A DNA stretch of 64,000 nucleotides from Treponema brennaborense (GTDB taxonomy: Bacteria > Spirochaetota > Spirochaetia > Treponematales > Treponemataceae), in assembly GCA_023666275.1 (NCBI GenBank), contig JAMPCJ010000002.1:124001-188000 (forward strand). Direction: 5' to 3'. Position numbers and translations under genes: made by a program. Each line of letters starts with the position of its first letter. Position 1 is the stretch's first letter. This document shows positions 24,413 through 34,472 of the stretch, in pieces. The notes below the pieces were generated by a model. The model saw only the letters and a program-made list of their open reading frames with translations, was not told the origin of the DNA and did no database searches.

Positions 24413-27400
24413 TTATACCAGTATCGGGATTATTGTTCCAGACATATATTCCGTTTTTCTGAAAATTATCGCAGTTTTTTGCTGCTCCACAGCCGCCAGC
24501 AATCGATGAAACGTTTCCTGCATATCGCCGGAAGAAACGGCAAGCAGACAGCGGAGTTTTTCCTGCCGGGCAGCGTCTTCCACTCCGTATAAACGGCGCA
24601 TAAAGCCCGCAGAACCCCGTGCCGCCGGCGAACGCGGCTGCTTTTCTTTGCTGTATACGCCGGTGATCATCCGTTCCAAATTTTTCCGATCCGGCAGTTT
24701 CTGCGCAGCCTGCCGAATGCAGCCGATAAATTCCGATGCAGACTTTTCGGGATCCGGATCACGGTAACTGGAAATGCTGTAAATCCGTTCGATGCCGTCC
24801 GCCAAAGCAAATGCACCGTAAGCGCCGCCGACGGTCCTGATTTTTTCCCAAAGCAGCGTATTGGTGAGCCAATGCGCCGCCACGCTTTCGCAGACGCTTT
24901 CCGGCGAACCGAACGGCGAACACGGGAACGCCGCAGCAGCGAATCCCACTTGAGACGGGATCGTATATATTTCGCGGCGCGGGAAAGCGCTTTTGTCCCC
25001 AATGGAAGCGGAAGATTCCGCGTCCGCAGATATAATTGTCTGCGAATAAAATTCGCCGGCAGCCGCAGGACGCGGCGGTTTCAGCGGCGGCATATCGGTT
25101 ATGTGCGGCGCCAGCGCTTTTTTTGCCGCAGCAATGCCGCGCAAGTCTGCGGTAATATTGCAGACAGCACCGTTGTCGGCATTCGCACCGAATAATTTTT
25201 TGTGCAGCGAATGCAGCACAGCGGCAGTTTCGGAAGCATCTGCCGATGCCATTGCGGAAAGTTTTACGTACTGCGAAAGCCCGCTGCATAATTCATCTAC
25301 TGCTTTCGATTTCGAAAAACAGCATGCCGCGCGGGACACGGCATATTCATTTCCGGCGGGAATGACAGACGCAGCCATATCATTTTTCGCTTCGGCAAGC
25401 AAATCCCGAATGCGCGCAGTGTCCGAAAAATCGGGAAAGCGCAGAGAACGGAAAAGCATCCGCACGGCTTCTTCCGTATGTTCTTCAAGCATTTTTATCC
25501 TGAATATAAGCCAGTCCCGCCCGATAACAGGATCGTATCGGAACAGCGCTTCCGATAATTCCGTTCCCTGCAAGTGTTCCGCTCCGATTTTCCGCAAAAA
25601 CGGATATGCCGTGCTTGAAGAAAGGACGCTTGCGCTGTAGGCACCGGTCAGGCGCGCGGCAAGAGATGCGGCGGCGGCCCAGTCAAGTCCGTCAAAGCCG
25701 CAGTTCGTGCAGTACAGCGCGAAAAACGGCAGATACACATATTCTTCCGGAGAAAGCACGTCCGCAGGAACGGCAAAATCTATGTACACGATGCCGTTTG
25801 TCGGTTCGTTATGCAGAAAAAGCCGCGTATTGCCGCAAAGCGTTTCTTCGGTTTTGATGCAGTCCGCCTCGGCGGATAAATCAGACAGCGAAAGATGCGG
25901 AATCAATTCTTTTTTTTCTTCCGGATCGGCAGTCTGCTGAAAAACCGCAAGCTGCGCCTGCTGTTCCCGCACGGAATCTTCAAACAATTTTTTCTGCGAA
26001 TCACTCATTCCCGATGTATGCAAAGCAAGCCGTTTTTCGAGCGCCTGCATTCGGCTCTTTTCGTAATTTTCGTCGGGATACACCGTGATGCATAATCGGT
26101 GCGGATTATCGATAAAAAAGCGGCGCAGCAGATTCCGCAGATAAGCGTCCGCATCGGCGGCAAGGTTCTGTTTTATTGTTTCAAACACTTCCCTGTTGCG
26201 CAAAGCCGCCGCAGGATGTGCGCCGTACAGCCAGCCGCGCAAAGCACGGCGCATCAGCACGAGAGCATACGGACCGTGCGCGCGGACGATTTCTCTGTCG
26301 GAAAATTCGACGGACATAGCCGCGGAATCGATATCTTCTTTGGAAACGCCGTTTTCGCATAAATTTCCGATAACCGACAATACCAGCTGTTCCAGTTTTT
26401 CGGCGTCTTCTTTTTTCATGCCGCGCAGCCCTGCGGAAAACAGCAAATACCGCATTTCTCCGTCAATGCCGCTGTTCGGCGAAATATCTTCGCCCAAACC
26501 GGATTCCAGCAGCGCTTTTGTCAGCGGAGATCCGTCATGCCCGATCAGTATTTCATTTACAAAAACCGCTTCCAGATACTGCAGCGGATCGCTTGCATCG
26601 CCGAGAAGCCAGCTTATCAGCACGGAAGCTCCCTGCGCGCCGCCCTTTTCCGCGGGAGCCGGACACGAAACACGATTCGGCTCCGAAAATACGCACGGCG
26701 GCGGATACGGAATGCCGGCGGAACGAATCGGTTCGGAAACGATATCAATTCTGTTCAAAAAATTGCCGGATAAAAAATCGAGCTGCTTTTTTGTGGAAAT
26801 ATTTCCGTATAAAAACAAACGGCAGTTTGCCGGCGTATATGCTTTTTGATAAAATTTTTTGAAATCATCATACGTGAGTTCGGGAATAACTGCGGGATCT
26901 CCGCCGGAATCGAACGCATACGGCGTTCCCGGAAGCATATTCTGAATAATGCGGTCCGAAACGACATTTTCAAAACTCGCATAATTGCCGCGCATTTCAT
27001 TGTACACAACGCCCTGCACGGCAAGTTTTCCGTCGGCGCCGTATTCCAGCCGATGCGCTTCCTGCGCGAAAATCCGCTCGTCGAGCAGCGGAAAAAACAC
27101 CGCGTCTGCGTATACCGACATCAAATTAAAATAATCGGCTTCCGAAATGGAACTTGCCGGATACACCGTCTTGTCGGAAAACGTCATGGCATTCAAAAAG
27201 GTTTTGACGCTTTGAGTGCACAGCTGCACAAACGGATCTTTGAGCGGATATTTTTCCGAACCGCATAAAACGGAATGCTCCAAAATATGCGCCGTTCCCT
27301 TGGAATCTTCCGGCGGCGTTGCAAATGAAAACGCAAATAAATTCTCGGCATCCGCATTGAATATATGGAAGATTTGCATTCCCGTGCGGTTATGAACAAG

Positions 27401-27499
27401 CAGTATTCCGACACCGCCGTAAGATTCAAGCGGCGTTACATCAACAACGGAAAAACCGTTGTACACATCGTTTGGTTTCAATTCAGATTGCGCACTCAT
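24413..27499 (-). CDS. M16C family zinc metallopeptidase (PreP-like)
   Basis: Large insulinase-family peptidase of 1028 residues, the size of PreP-type single-chain proteases that degrade small unfolded peptides. The inverted zinc motif HILEH is at residues 71-75 in GTAHILEHSVLCGSEKYPLKDPF-like context, with a downstream Glu region EMRGNYA; four M16 domain halves are expected. PreP-type central linker region is near 450-530. No signal peptide, so probably cytoplasmic. It is divergent from the EF-G-like gene, with about 85 nt between. Confidence 0.93.
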   Translation of the reverse strand: MSAQSELKPNDVYNGFSVVDVTPLESYGGVGILLVHNRTGMQIFHIFNADAENLFAFSFATPPEDSKGTAHILEHSVLCGSEKYPLKDPFVQLCTQSVKTFLNAMTFSDKTVYPASSISEADYFNLMSVYADAVFFPLLDERIFAQEAHRLEYGADGKLAVQGVVYNEMRGNYASFENVVSDRIIQNMLPGTPYAFDSGGDPAVIPELTYDDFKKFYQKAYTPANCRLFLYGNISTKKQLDFLSGNFLNRIDIVSEPIRSAGIPYPPPCVFSEPNRVSCPAPAEKGGAQGASVLISWLLGDASDPLQYLEAVFVNEILIGHDGSPLTKALLESGLGEDISPNSGIDGEMRYLLFSAGLRGMKKEDAEKLEQLVLSVIGNLCENGVSKEDIDSAAMSVEFSDREIVRAHGPYALVLMRRALRGWLYGAHPAAALRNREVFETIKQNLAADADAYLRNLLRRFFIDNPHRLCITVYPDENYEKSRMQALEKRLALHTSGMSDSQKKLFEDSVREQQAQLAVFQQTADPEEKKELIPHLSLSDLSAEADCIKTEETLCGNTRLFLHNEPTNGIVYIDFAVPADVLSPEEYVYLPFFALYCTNCGFDGLDWAAAASLAARLTGAYSASVLSSSTAYPFLRKIGAEHLQGTELSEALFRYDPVIGRDWLIFRIKMLEEHTEEAVRMLFRSLRFPDFSDTARIRDLLAEAKNDMAASVIPAGNEYAVSRAACCFSKSKAVDELCSGLSQYVKLSAMASADASETAAVLHSLHKKLFGANADNGAVCNITADLRGIAAAKKALAPHITDMPPLKPPRPAAAGEFYSQTIISADAESSASIGDKSAFPRREIYTIPSQVGFAAAAFPCSPFGSPESVCESVAAHWLTNTLLWEKIRTVGGAYGAFALADGIERIYSISSYRDPDPEKSASEFIGCIRQAAQKLPDRKNLERMITGVYSKEKQPRSPAARGSAGFMRRLYGVEDAARQEKLRCLLAVSSGDMQETFHRLLAAVEQQKTAIIFRKTEYMSGTIIPILV

Positions 27500-27527
27500 T
27501 TGTCTATGCTAACATAAATAAATGTTC

Positions 27528-27560
27528 TTGACAATTTATAAAACCGACCCGTACTATAAT
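27528..27560 (+). promoter_or_regulatory. Probable promoter of the EF-G-like gene
   Basis: TTGACA (27528-27533) is followed by TACTAT (27552-27557, 18-nt spacer), which overlaps TATAAT (27555-27560, 21-nt spacer). The region is the divergent gap between the M16C peptidase and the EF-G-like gene. Confidence 0.55.
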
Positions 27561-27584
27561 AGTATAAAACGCAGAGGAAAAATT

Positions 27585-29675
27585 ATGGAATATCAATCGG
27601 AAAACATCAGAAATATCGCTGCTGCCGGACACAGCCAAACGGGAAAAACAACGCTGCTCGAACACATTTTGTTCGCAAGCGGAATTATCCCCAAAGCGGA
27701 AACAACGGATTCCGGCAAAACCGTCAGCGATTTTTCGCCGGAAGAAATAACCCGAAAAATATCCATACGAAGCACGCTCGCGCATATTGAGCGGCGCGGT
27801 GTGCTGATAAATATCTGGGACACGCCAGGCGTTTCCGATTTCAGCGGCGAAGTTACGGCAGCATTCCGTTCAAGCGAAACGGCGCTGATGCTGCTTGACG
27901 GAAGAATCGGCATACAAATAGAAACCGTGAAATTATGGCGGGATCTCGACCGGCGCAATAAAGCGCGGCTGGTATTCATCAATCACTGCGAAGACGAACG
28001 CGCGGATATTGCTGCGGCAGCCAAAAGCATTCATGCGGAATTCGGCGCGGAAACATGCGCCGTTACCATTCCGATGGGAACAGGTTCGCAGTACAAAGGC
28101 GTCATCGATGTTTTAAATGGCTGTGCGTATTTCGTGCCGGAAGACGGCAGGACAGAACAATCCGCTGCAATTCCCGAAGAATATGCGGACGCATACAAAA
28201 ACGCGCTCGGAATTCTTGCAGGCGCGGCTGCGGAAGGCGATGACGATCTGCTGGTAAAATTTATCGATGAAGGCGAATTAACGCGCGATGAAATTATTTC
28301 CGGTTTGAAAATCGCACTGAAAAACAACCGCATCGTACCGCTTTTTGCCGGCTGTCCGCCGAAAAATTCGGGCATAACGGCACTGCTTGATTTTATCGCC
28401 GATATAGCGCCCTCGCCGCTTGATGCGCTCGAAACAGCGGTCAGAGAAACGGGAGAACGGCTTGCGGTAAAAATACAGGAACAAGCCAGCGTCTGTGCGC
28501 TTGCGGTAAAAACGGCAGGAGATCAATTTTCGGGCAAATTAACGTATATAAAATTGGTTTCGGGGAATTTGAAATCCGATTCGGAACTGTATAACGTCGG
28601 TTCAGGGAAAAAAGAAAAAATAGGCAAACTGTTCCGCTGCGTCGGCAAAAAATTGACGGAAATCCGGCAGCTTCACGCAGGAGACATCGGGATAGCCGCA
28701 AAACTTGCTTCCGTAAAAACCGGCGACACGCTCGCCGCCGCGGAAACCGCGCTTCCGCTTGTGCCGCTGCGGCATCCCGAACCGGTATATGCAACGGCGG
28801 TTCGCGCAAAAGAAAAAAAAGACCAGGACAAACTCGGAGAACTGCTCGCGCGCGCGGCGGAAGAAGATCAGACAATCGGTTTTGCATACAACACGGAAAC
28901 AAAACAAAATGTTCTGTCGGGAATGGGAGAACTGCACATCGCTATCGTACTGGAACGCATTTTATTTCAAAACAAAATACAGATAGAAACTTCCGTTCCG
29001 CGCATAGCCTACAGGGAAACAATTCAGCGCAAGTCGCAGGCGGAATACACGCACAAAAAACAATCCGGCGGGCACGGCCAATACGGACGAGTGGTGCTTT
29101 CGATTGAACCGCTCGAACGCGGAAACGATTTTCGCTTTACAAACGCCGTATTCGGCGGCGCAATATCGAAAAGCTATATTCCCGGCGTGGAAAAAGGCGT
29201 AAAAGAAGCCATGGAACACGGCGTGCTGGCACACTACCCGATGGTCGATATCGGCGTTACCGTACTTGACGGGAAAGAACATCCCGTAGATTCTTCCGAA
29301 CTCGCGTTTAAAATTGCGGCAAGGAATGCTTTCAAAAACGCCGCAGAAAACGCCGGAGCGATTTTGCTGGAACCGATTATGAATATTACAGTCTGGGTCG
29401 AATCGAAATATCTCGGCGATATTATGTCCGATCTTTCGGGACGCAGAGGCCGCATTCTCGGCCAGAACCAGATTGGAAACGGCATCGAAGAAATATGCGC
29501 GCAAGTCCCGCAGGCGGAACTACTGAAATACGCAATCGATTTGCGATCGAAAACAAGCGGCACCGGTTCATTCGAAACATCTTTCGATCATTATGCGCCT
29601 GTTTCCGGAAAAGCAGCCGAAAACATTATTGCGGAAGCAAAAAAAATCAATGAAAACACGATGCTTCGGGAATAA
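27585..29675 (+). CDS. Elongation factor G-like GTPase (EF-G2 group)
   Basis: A 696-residue translation-factor GTPase with domain order G, II, III, IV, V as in EF-G. The P-loop is GHSQTGKTT (about 15-23) and G3 is DTPGVSDFSGEV, in place of the canonical DTPGHVDF of EF-G, so the catalytic His is replaced by Val. The G4 motif NKxD is replaced by NHCE (FINHCEDERAD). Domain IV has SGGHGQYGRVVLSIEPL. These changes place it among EF-G-like paralogues (as found beside fusA in many spirochetes) rather than the housekeeping factor; GTP use may be altered. GAGG precedes the chosen ATG at 27585. Confidence 0.88.
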   Translation: MEYQSENIRNIAAAGHSQTGKTTLLEHILFASGIIPKAETTDSGKTVSDFSPEEITRKISIRSTLAHIERRGVLINIWDTPGVSDFSGEVTAAFRSSETALMLLDGRIGIQIETVKLWRDLDRRNKARLVFINHCEDERADIAAAAKSIHAEFGAETCAVTIPMGTGSQYKGVIDVLNGCAYFVPEDGRTEQSAAIPEEYADAYKNALGILAGAAAEGDDDLLVKFIDEGELTRDEIISGLKIALKNNRIVPLFAGCPPKNSGITALLDFIADIAPSPLDALETAVRETGERLAVKIQEQASVCALAVKTAGDQFSGKLTYIKLVSGNLKSDSELYNVGSGKKEKIGKLFRCVGKKLTEIRQLHAGDIGIAAKLASVKTGDTLAAAETALPLVPLRHPEPVYATAVRAKEKKDQDKLGELLARAAEEDQTIGFAYNTETKQNVLSGMGELHIAIVLERILFQNKIQIETSVPRIAYRETIQRKSQAEYTHKKQSGGHGQYGRVVLSIEPLERGNDFRFTNAVFGGAISKSYIPGVEKGVKEAMEHGVLAHYPMVDIGVTVLDGKEHPVDSSELAFKIAARNAFKNAAENAGAILLEPIMNITVWVESKYLGDIMSDLSGRRGRILGQNQIGNGIEEICAQVPQAELLKYAIDLRSKTSGTGSFETSFDHYAPVSGKAAENIIAEAKKINENTMLRE

Positions 29676-29718
29676 TGCTGCCGGCAGGAAAATGATTTTG
29701 AAAAAGAATGCAAAAAAA

Positions 29719-29940
29719 TTACTCGAAAAATCCGGACAAGGCGGATATATTCGCCGAAGACGCGGCAGCCGCTTTGTTTTCAACTTGAATGGCGTTAAAT
29801 ACTTCCTGGCGGAATACTTTGACGTTTTTCGGAGCTTCCACGCCGATTTTCACTTGATCGCCGCGCACATCGATAATGGTAACGGTAATATCGTTGCCTA
29901 TTTTAATCTTTTCGTCCCGTTTCCGTGATAAAATCAGCAT
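29719..29940 (-). CDS. csrA: Carbon storage regulator CsrA
   Basis: RNA-binding homodimer that represses translation at GGA sites, here in the flagellar context. The 73 residues start [18 protein letters not shown] and contain the conserved [18 protein letters not shown]. The extended C-terminal tail (about 55-73) is hydrophobic and small-residue rich. It overlaps fliW by 7 nt, as is common; FliW binds and inhibits CsrA. Confidence 0.97.
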   Translation of the reverse strand: MLILSRKRDEKIKIGNDITVTIIDVRGDQVKIGVEAPKNVKVFRQEVFNAIQVENKAAAASSANISALSGFFE

Positions 29941-30359
29941 GATGCATCCCCTTTGTCGGAGGCGGAACAGCTTTCTATTCGGTGTTTCGTCTGCCAGCGC
30001 GAATCCTCAAGAACCACCTGCATGCACTTATTGTTTTTTTTGTTCACAATAAGCGGTCCCTGCAAGTTTGCCGTTATCGGTTTTCCGCCGCCGGGAACTG
30101 TAATAATAACAAGAACCTGAACATCGGCAGCCGAAGCAATATTTATTTTTTCCAGCGATGCGTCATCAACGTCGATTTCGTATTCGGGGAAAAACACAAA
30201 CGGATCGACCGTCAGAAACGCAAGCGTTGTATCCTGCAGCGACTGAAGCCATAAAAACGGCTTGTATGCAGATTCCGAAAGAGAAAATTCCGTGTATGAA
30301 TCAAAACCGAATAGTCCATAAGGCAAAGTAAGTTTTTTTTCAGATTCTTTTGTTTCCAT
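29934..30359 (-). CDS. fliW: Flagellar assembly factor FliW
   Basis: Allosteric antagonist of CsrA and chaperone-like partner of flagellin. The 141 residues show the family motifs [33 protein letters not shown], and near the C-terminus [20 protein letters not shown]. It lies between flgL and csrA; the fliW-csrA overlap suggests coupled dosing of the two partners. Confidence 0.96.
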   Translation of the reverse strand: METKESEKKLTLPYGLFGFDSYTEFSLSESAYKPFLWLQSLQDTTLAFLTVDPFVFFPEYEIDVDDASLEKINIASAADVQVLVIITVPGGGKPITANLQGPLIVNKKNNKCMQVVLEDSRWQTKHRIESCSASDKGDASC

Positions 30360-30385
30360 AAAATTTAATTCCTATAAAAAAACTG

Positions 30386-31630
30386 TTATCTGAGATAATT
30401 CAGAAGCGAATTGTCATATAATCTTCCCGCAGTGCTCAGTGTCGCTTTCTGCACATATTCGAGCATCTTCATGTCGGTAATCGCTTTTGTAAAATCAAGG
30501 TCGCCCTCTCTTGCAATCATCGACGTAACATTGAGTTCATTCGTTCCGGCGCGGGCAATATCCTGCTGCGCGCGTTCGTACTTCGCGCCGATGTCGGCAA
30601 GATTGGAAACAAGGCTGTCCAGCGCGGAATCGATACTGCCGAGGACGCGGCCGCCGACGGCTTCCGCATCGCCGGACAAAAACGCATCGCGGAGCGCCAT
30701 AACCGTATCGAACAAGGAACCGCCCGAAACCTGAACGGAGCTGCCCAAATTGTACGGAGGACGGGCATTTTCTCCCTGAACAAGGCCGAGATCCTCGAAA
30801 ACGCTGCCGGAAACATCATCTATCCAAAGCTGCCGTGCATCCGTAGTACGCAGATTCAGACCATTGGTTACCGGATCCAAAGAGGCTTTCACAGCCGCAC
30901 CGGAATCGTTTATCTTGGCAGCAATTGCGTACACGTTATCGCCGGCTGACAGAGATATTTTTTTTTCGTCAACCGATATGACGCTGTCGGACGAAACTTG
31001 GTATGATGAAGCATCCCGAACGGAAAGCAGCATCTGCGGTTCCGCCCAGAATAGTTTTCCGCCGTTTTTATCCGCAGCGAGCACCGCGTTTTCATCGGTT
31101 TCGACATAATTTTTATTCACATTCCCGTTGTATTTTACGGATGTTATCAAAGCATCCGCGGAGCCGGGAACAGCACCCAATTCCGTGATGAACGCCGTTC
31201 TGTCATCTGCGGTACCGGCAAACAGCGATTTTCCGTCCGGATCGACGGCGTTCGCATTCTGAATAAGTTCTTCAAGATATTCGTTTACTTCGGAAGCCAT
31301 GTTCCTTAAATCTTCGCGGGAATAAATTCCGTTCGCACCGGTAACGGCAAGTTCACGGATTCGCTGCATAATTTGCAGAGAATGATTCACGTAGCCTTCG
31401 GAAACGGAAAACTGATCCGAGAGCGTTTGGGCGTTATGTTCAAAGCGTTCCACTCTGCCGAGATAGGACTGATACCTCACGAGATGTCCCGCAGCGAGCG
31501 GATCGTCTCTGAGATTCAGAATTTTCTGCTGGCTGCCCATTTGATTGTTGGCGCGGTTAAGCTTTGATTCCTGAAGCCGCAAATTATATTGAACATCGTT
31601 ATTCGCCATTTGGGAACTAATTCTGCGCAT
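30386..31630 (-). CDS. flgL: Flagellar hook-filament junction protein FlgL (HAP3)
   Basis: Hook-associated protein linking hook to filament. The 414 residues start MRRISSQMANNDVQYNLRL, a flagellin-like N-terminal D0 helix, with a central variable domain and a C-terminal helix (ITDMKMLEYVQKATLSTAG) of the flagellin superfamily. Exported without signal peptide. It is 24 nt after flgK. Confidence 0.96.
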   Translation of the reverse strand: MRRISSQMANNDVQYNLRLQESKLNRANNQMGSQQKILNLRDDPLAAGHLVRYQSYLGRVERFEHNAQTLSDQFSVSEGYVNHSLQIMQRIRELAVTGANGIYSREDLRNMASEVNEYLEELIQNANAVDPDGKSLFAGTADDRTAFITELGAVPGSADALITSVKYNGNVNKNYVETDENAVLAADKNGGKLFWAEPQMLLSVRDASSYQVSSDSVISVDEKKISLSAGDNVYAIAAKINDSGAAVKASLDPVTNGLNLRTTDARQLWIDDVSGSVFEDLGLVQGENARPPYNLGSSVQVSGGSLFDTVMALRDAFLSGDAEAVGGRVLGSIDSALDSLVSNLADIGAKYERAQQDIARAGTNELNVTSMIAREGDLDFTKAITDMKMLEYVQKATLSTAGRLYDNSLLNYLR

Positions 31631-31654
31631 ATTCAGCCTCCTTTGCTATGCTCG

Positions 31655-33550
31655 TTATACGCCGAGCCGATTGATTACGGTATCAAGCAGTTCATCGATT
31701 ACGGTAATGAATTTCGCGGCGGCATTATAGCCGTGCTGAAATTTAATAATATCCGCAAGTTCCTCGTCGATATTTACTCCGGAAATCGAATCTCGGAGCG
31801 ACCGCAAATCTTCCATAATTGTATGCTGGCTTTCCGAATTTATCTGCGCCTGCTCGCCTTTCAAGCCGACTTCCGTTACGCTTTCCGCAAAATAATCGTC
31901 AAACGTCCGCGCGCGGCCTATCATAACCTGCGTATTCCGAAGCGAAGCGATTTCAAGCGCAGCACTGCCGTCTCCGGATGCGGCATATCCGGAATCTTCC
32001 GGAAATCCCGCGGCGACGGAAAGCACATCGGATTTTACCGCGGGATTGACTTCCATATATGCCGAGGGATTCAACACCGGCGCGACCGCATAGTCCGCAA
32101 AAGACGCATCTTCGCCGCCTGCCGTACGCAGCACGTCAACCGCATCGGCGCGGGCAAAATCATACGCGCCTTCAGCTCCGCTGCCGCGCAGCAGTCCGGC
32201 GTATCCCGTAAGGAAATGCCCGCTGTCTTCTACATGCCGGATAACAAAATCGGGATTTTCGCCTGCAAACGATGTTGTCGCTTTCAGCGCAAGCTTGCCG
32301 CTGCGGTCAAGATACGCTTTTACTTCTCCGTCGGAATCATTGATGCGGTTGATGACCGCTTCCACCGTGTCTTCGGGAAAATACGGCACGGAAATCAAAT
32401 CGGTTTTTCCGTTAATCGTTATCGAACCGCGCAAGCCGATTTGATTTTGCAGTCCGAGCGTATGCGCGCCGGTCATGCGGAAAATGTATGATGTATCGGC
32501 GGTGCCGTCTCCGTCGCGGTCGTAGTTTCCGGCGGCGTTTGTAACAAACGGCTGTTCGACAAAAAAATCAAGACCGCCGACACCGTTCATTCCGACGGCG
32601 CTGCGGTGAATATCGTTTAGCAAATCGGCAAAATTGATTGTCATGGTATTCAGTTCCTGCAATTCATGCCGAACATCGACATCACGCAGCTCGACCAGCG
32701 CACCGAGCGTTCCGCCCGAAAAAAATGCGTCGCTGCGCGTATCGTTCCAGACAATTTTGCTGTATCCGTTGTTGTCTGTCAGCGCTTCAACCGCAAAGCC
32801 GCGCGCAATGCCTCCCTGCACGAGAATGTGCCCGTCCAAGTGAACCATAAATTCATCGCTGTCGCGCTGATCCGTCGTAATATTGATTAACGACGACAAT
32901 TTTTCGACCATAAGATCGCGGCGGTCAAGCAAATCGTTGGGATTATCGCCCATTGCGCGGGATTTTATTATTTCCTTATTTATTTCGGCAATTTGCAGCG
33001 AATATTCATTCACCTGCTTCACGACAGCTTCTATATCGCCGTTCAGCTGGGTCCCGATTCCCGCAAGCGCATTTTCCCGCTGCCTCACCGCGTTTATCAT
33101 CGTGTCCGCACGGGCAATGACTGCGCTGCGCGCCGCTTTCGATTCGGGATATACCGAAAGTTCCTGCCATGATTCCCAAAATGCATCCATAGTCGACCTG
33201 ACGGACACATCGGCAGGTTCATTGTAGATTTTTTCAAGCATCGAATAATATTTTTCGCGGGTTTGCCAATAGCTTTCCCGATTGCTCTGCGCGGTTATGC
33301 GGCTGTCCAGCAGTTCGTCGCGGACGCGCGCAATGCTCTGAACCGCGCTTCCCTGACCTATTTGGCCGGGCGTTTCTTCCCGCGTCAAATCGGGGCGGTA
33401 CAGCGGACTGAACGCGCGGATTTCGACCCGCTGGCGCGAATATCCTTCCGTTCCGGCGTTTGAAATATTATGACCCGCCGTATTGATTGACTGGCTGTGC
33501 GCCATCAAACTGCGCTTTCCTATCTCGATGCCGGAAAAACTGTTCGCCAT
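31655..33550 (-). CDS. flgK: Flagellar hook-associated protein FlgK (HAP1)
   Basis: Junction protein between hook and FlgL. The 631 residues begin with FSGIEIGKRSLMAHSQSINTA and HNISNAGTEGYSRQRV, the FlgK/FlgE-type N-terminus, and end with the family helix SGVNIDEELADIIKFQHGY. Length is at the upper end of normal. It follows the flgN-like gene by 11 nt. Confidence 0.96.
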   Translation of the reverse strand: MANSFSGIEIGKRSLMAHSQSINTAGHNISNAGTEGYSRQRVEIRAFSPLYRPDLTREETPGQIGQGSAVQSIARVRDELLDSRITAQSNRESYWQTREKYYSMLEKIYNEPADVSVRSTMDAFWESWQELSVYPESKAARSAVIARADTMINAVRQRENALAGIGTQLNGDIEAVVKQVNEYSLQIAEINKEIIKSRAMGDNPNDLLDRRDLMVEKLSSLINITTDQRDSDEFMVHLDGHILVQGGIARGFAVEALTDNNGYSKIVWNDTRSDAFFSGGTLGALVELRDVDVRHELQELNTMTINFADLLNDIHRSAVGMNGVGGLDFFVEQPFVTNAAGNYDRDGDGTADTSYIFRMTGAHTLGLQNQIGLRGSITINGKTDLISVPYFPEDTVEAVINRINDSDGEVKAYLDRSGKLALKATTSFAGENPDFVIRHVEDSGHFLTGYAGLLRGSGAEGAYDFARADAVDVLRTAGGEDASFADYAVAPVLNPSAYMEVNPAVKSDVLSVAAGFPEDSGYAASGDGSAALEIASLRNTQVMIGRARTFDDYFAESVTEVGLKGEQAQINSESQHTIMEDLRSLRDSISGVNIDEELADIIKFQHGYNAAAKFITVIDELLDTVINRLGV

Positions 33551-33561
33551 TTTATCACCTC

Positions 33562-34053
33562 TTACAAAACCGTGTTTACAACCATGCTTTCCGGTTTATT
33601 CCGGACAACGCCGTCCCGCGAATAAATTGTCGTTCTGCGCTGCGCGGAAACAGCATCGAACACACCCTGAAGAAAACCGCGCGTAATGCGGATATAATCG
33701 TTCATGGAATCGTTTTCGATTTTCGAAACGATAAGTTTCCTCCTGATTTGATGAAACAAATCGGGAATCGACTGTTTGAAGCGCCGCGGCAGCTTCGGAA
33801 TTATTTGATAAATATCGTTCCCGCCCGGACATCCGAACGCGCCGAAGCAAAGCACTCGGTCGTTTTCCAGCTGCGCAAATTTCTGCGACAGTTCGTCTGT
33901 TTTGCCGATGGAATTTTGCAGCATATCCCAGTCTCTTTTGCCGACAGCTTTTCTCGTTATCTGCTGTTCTTCGTGTATGTGTGAAAGGACATCATATTCA
34001 TCCGCCAAAATATCATACAGACAAGCGGCCGTTTCTTCCTGTACTTCTGACAT
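33562..34053 (-). CDS. flgN: FlgN-like flagellar export chaperone
   Basis: A 163-residue helical protein immediately upstream of flgK, in the place where FlgN, the chaperone for FlgK and FlgL, is normally found. The N-terminal half (LADEYDVLSHIHEEQQITRKAV and the helix with ENDRVLCFG) resembles the FlgN domain. Sequence similarity alone is modest; context carries the call. ATG is preceded by AGGAG. It is the first gene of the flgN-flgK-flgL-fliW-csrA unit. Confidence 0.8.
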   Translation of the reverse strand: MSEVQEETAACLYDILADEYDVLSHIHEEQQITRKAVGKRDWDMLQNSIGKTDELSQKFAQLENDRVLCFGAFGCPGGNDIYQIIPKLPRRFKQSIPDLFHQIRRKLIVSKIENDSMNDYIRITRGFLQGVFDAVSAQRRTTIYSRDGVVRNKPESMVVNTVL

Positions 34054-34125
34054 ACTAATTCTCCTGTAAAATACCGCGGCACGCGGCGCGGCTTGTGCGC
34101 CTTAAACAAAAGTTTTCTGTATATT

Positions 34126-34152
34126 CTATCGGTATTTAAAAACGCGAGTTGA
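34126..34152 (-). promoter_or_regulatory. Candidate sigma-28 promoter of the flgN operon
   Basis: Minus strand TCAA (34149-34152), 15-nt spacer, ACCGATAG (34126-34133), compared with the sigma-28 consensus TAAA-N15-GCCGATAA: three mismatches but exact spacing. About 73 nt upstream of the flgN-like start, and nothing better is seen in the 290-nt gap. Confidence 0.55.
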
Positions 34153-34298
34153 GCAAAAAAACAGCAGCGCAGGCGTTTTTTTCGGATTTGCTGCGGATTT
34201 TGCGGCATGGAAGCGGGAAATTATGACGTTCCGCGCAAAGCAAGCGCGGGCGGCTTTCGGCAATGCGGCAGACGGCACGGCAAGCAGCGCGGCGGGAC

Positions 34299-34327
34299 TT
34301 GACACGTCTGTGCGTTTTTACTATTAT
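34299..34327 (+). promoter_or_regulatory. Promoter of the tRNA operon
   Basis: TTGACA (34299-34304), 17-nt spacer, TATTAT (34322-34327), about 20 nt before tRNA-His; near-consensus sigma-70 promoter serving the three tRNA genes. Confidence 0.85.
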
Positions 34328-34346
34328 GTATCGTACTTGTTTATAT

Positions 34347-34420
34347 GGTGCCTGTAGTTCAGGGGTAGAGCGCCAGATTGTGGATCTGGTTGTCGTGGGT
34401 TCAAATCCCATCAGGCACCC
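34347..34420 (+). tRNA. tRNA-His (GTG)
   Basis: Cloverleaf with acceptor GTGCCTG/CAGGCAC, an extra 5' G at 34347 opposite C as expected of tRNA-His, D-arm TAGTTCAGGGGTAGAGC, anticodon loop ATTGTGGA with anticodon GTG, and T-arm GGGTTCAAATCCC. CCA appears only partly encoded. Confidence 0.95.
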
Positions 34421-34472
34421 GAAGCAGAATACTGTTTTATGCGAGCGTTTCTGTTTCCGCGTATAACGGCAC

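Noticed and set aside
31589-32491. 300-codon ORF antisense to flgK
   Set aside because: flgK on the other strand is unmistakable; this frame is Arg/Ile/Phe-rich without motifs.
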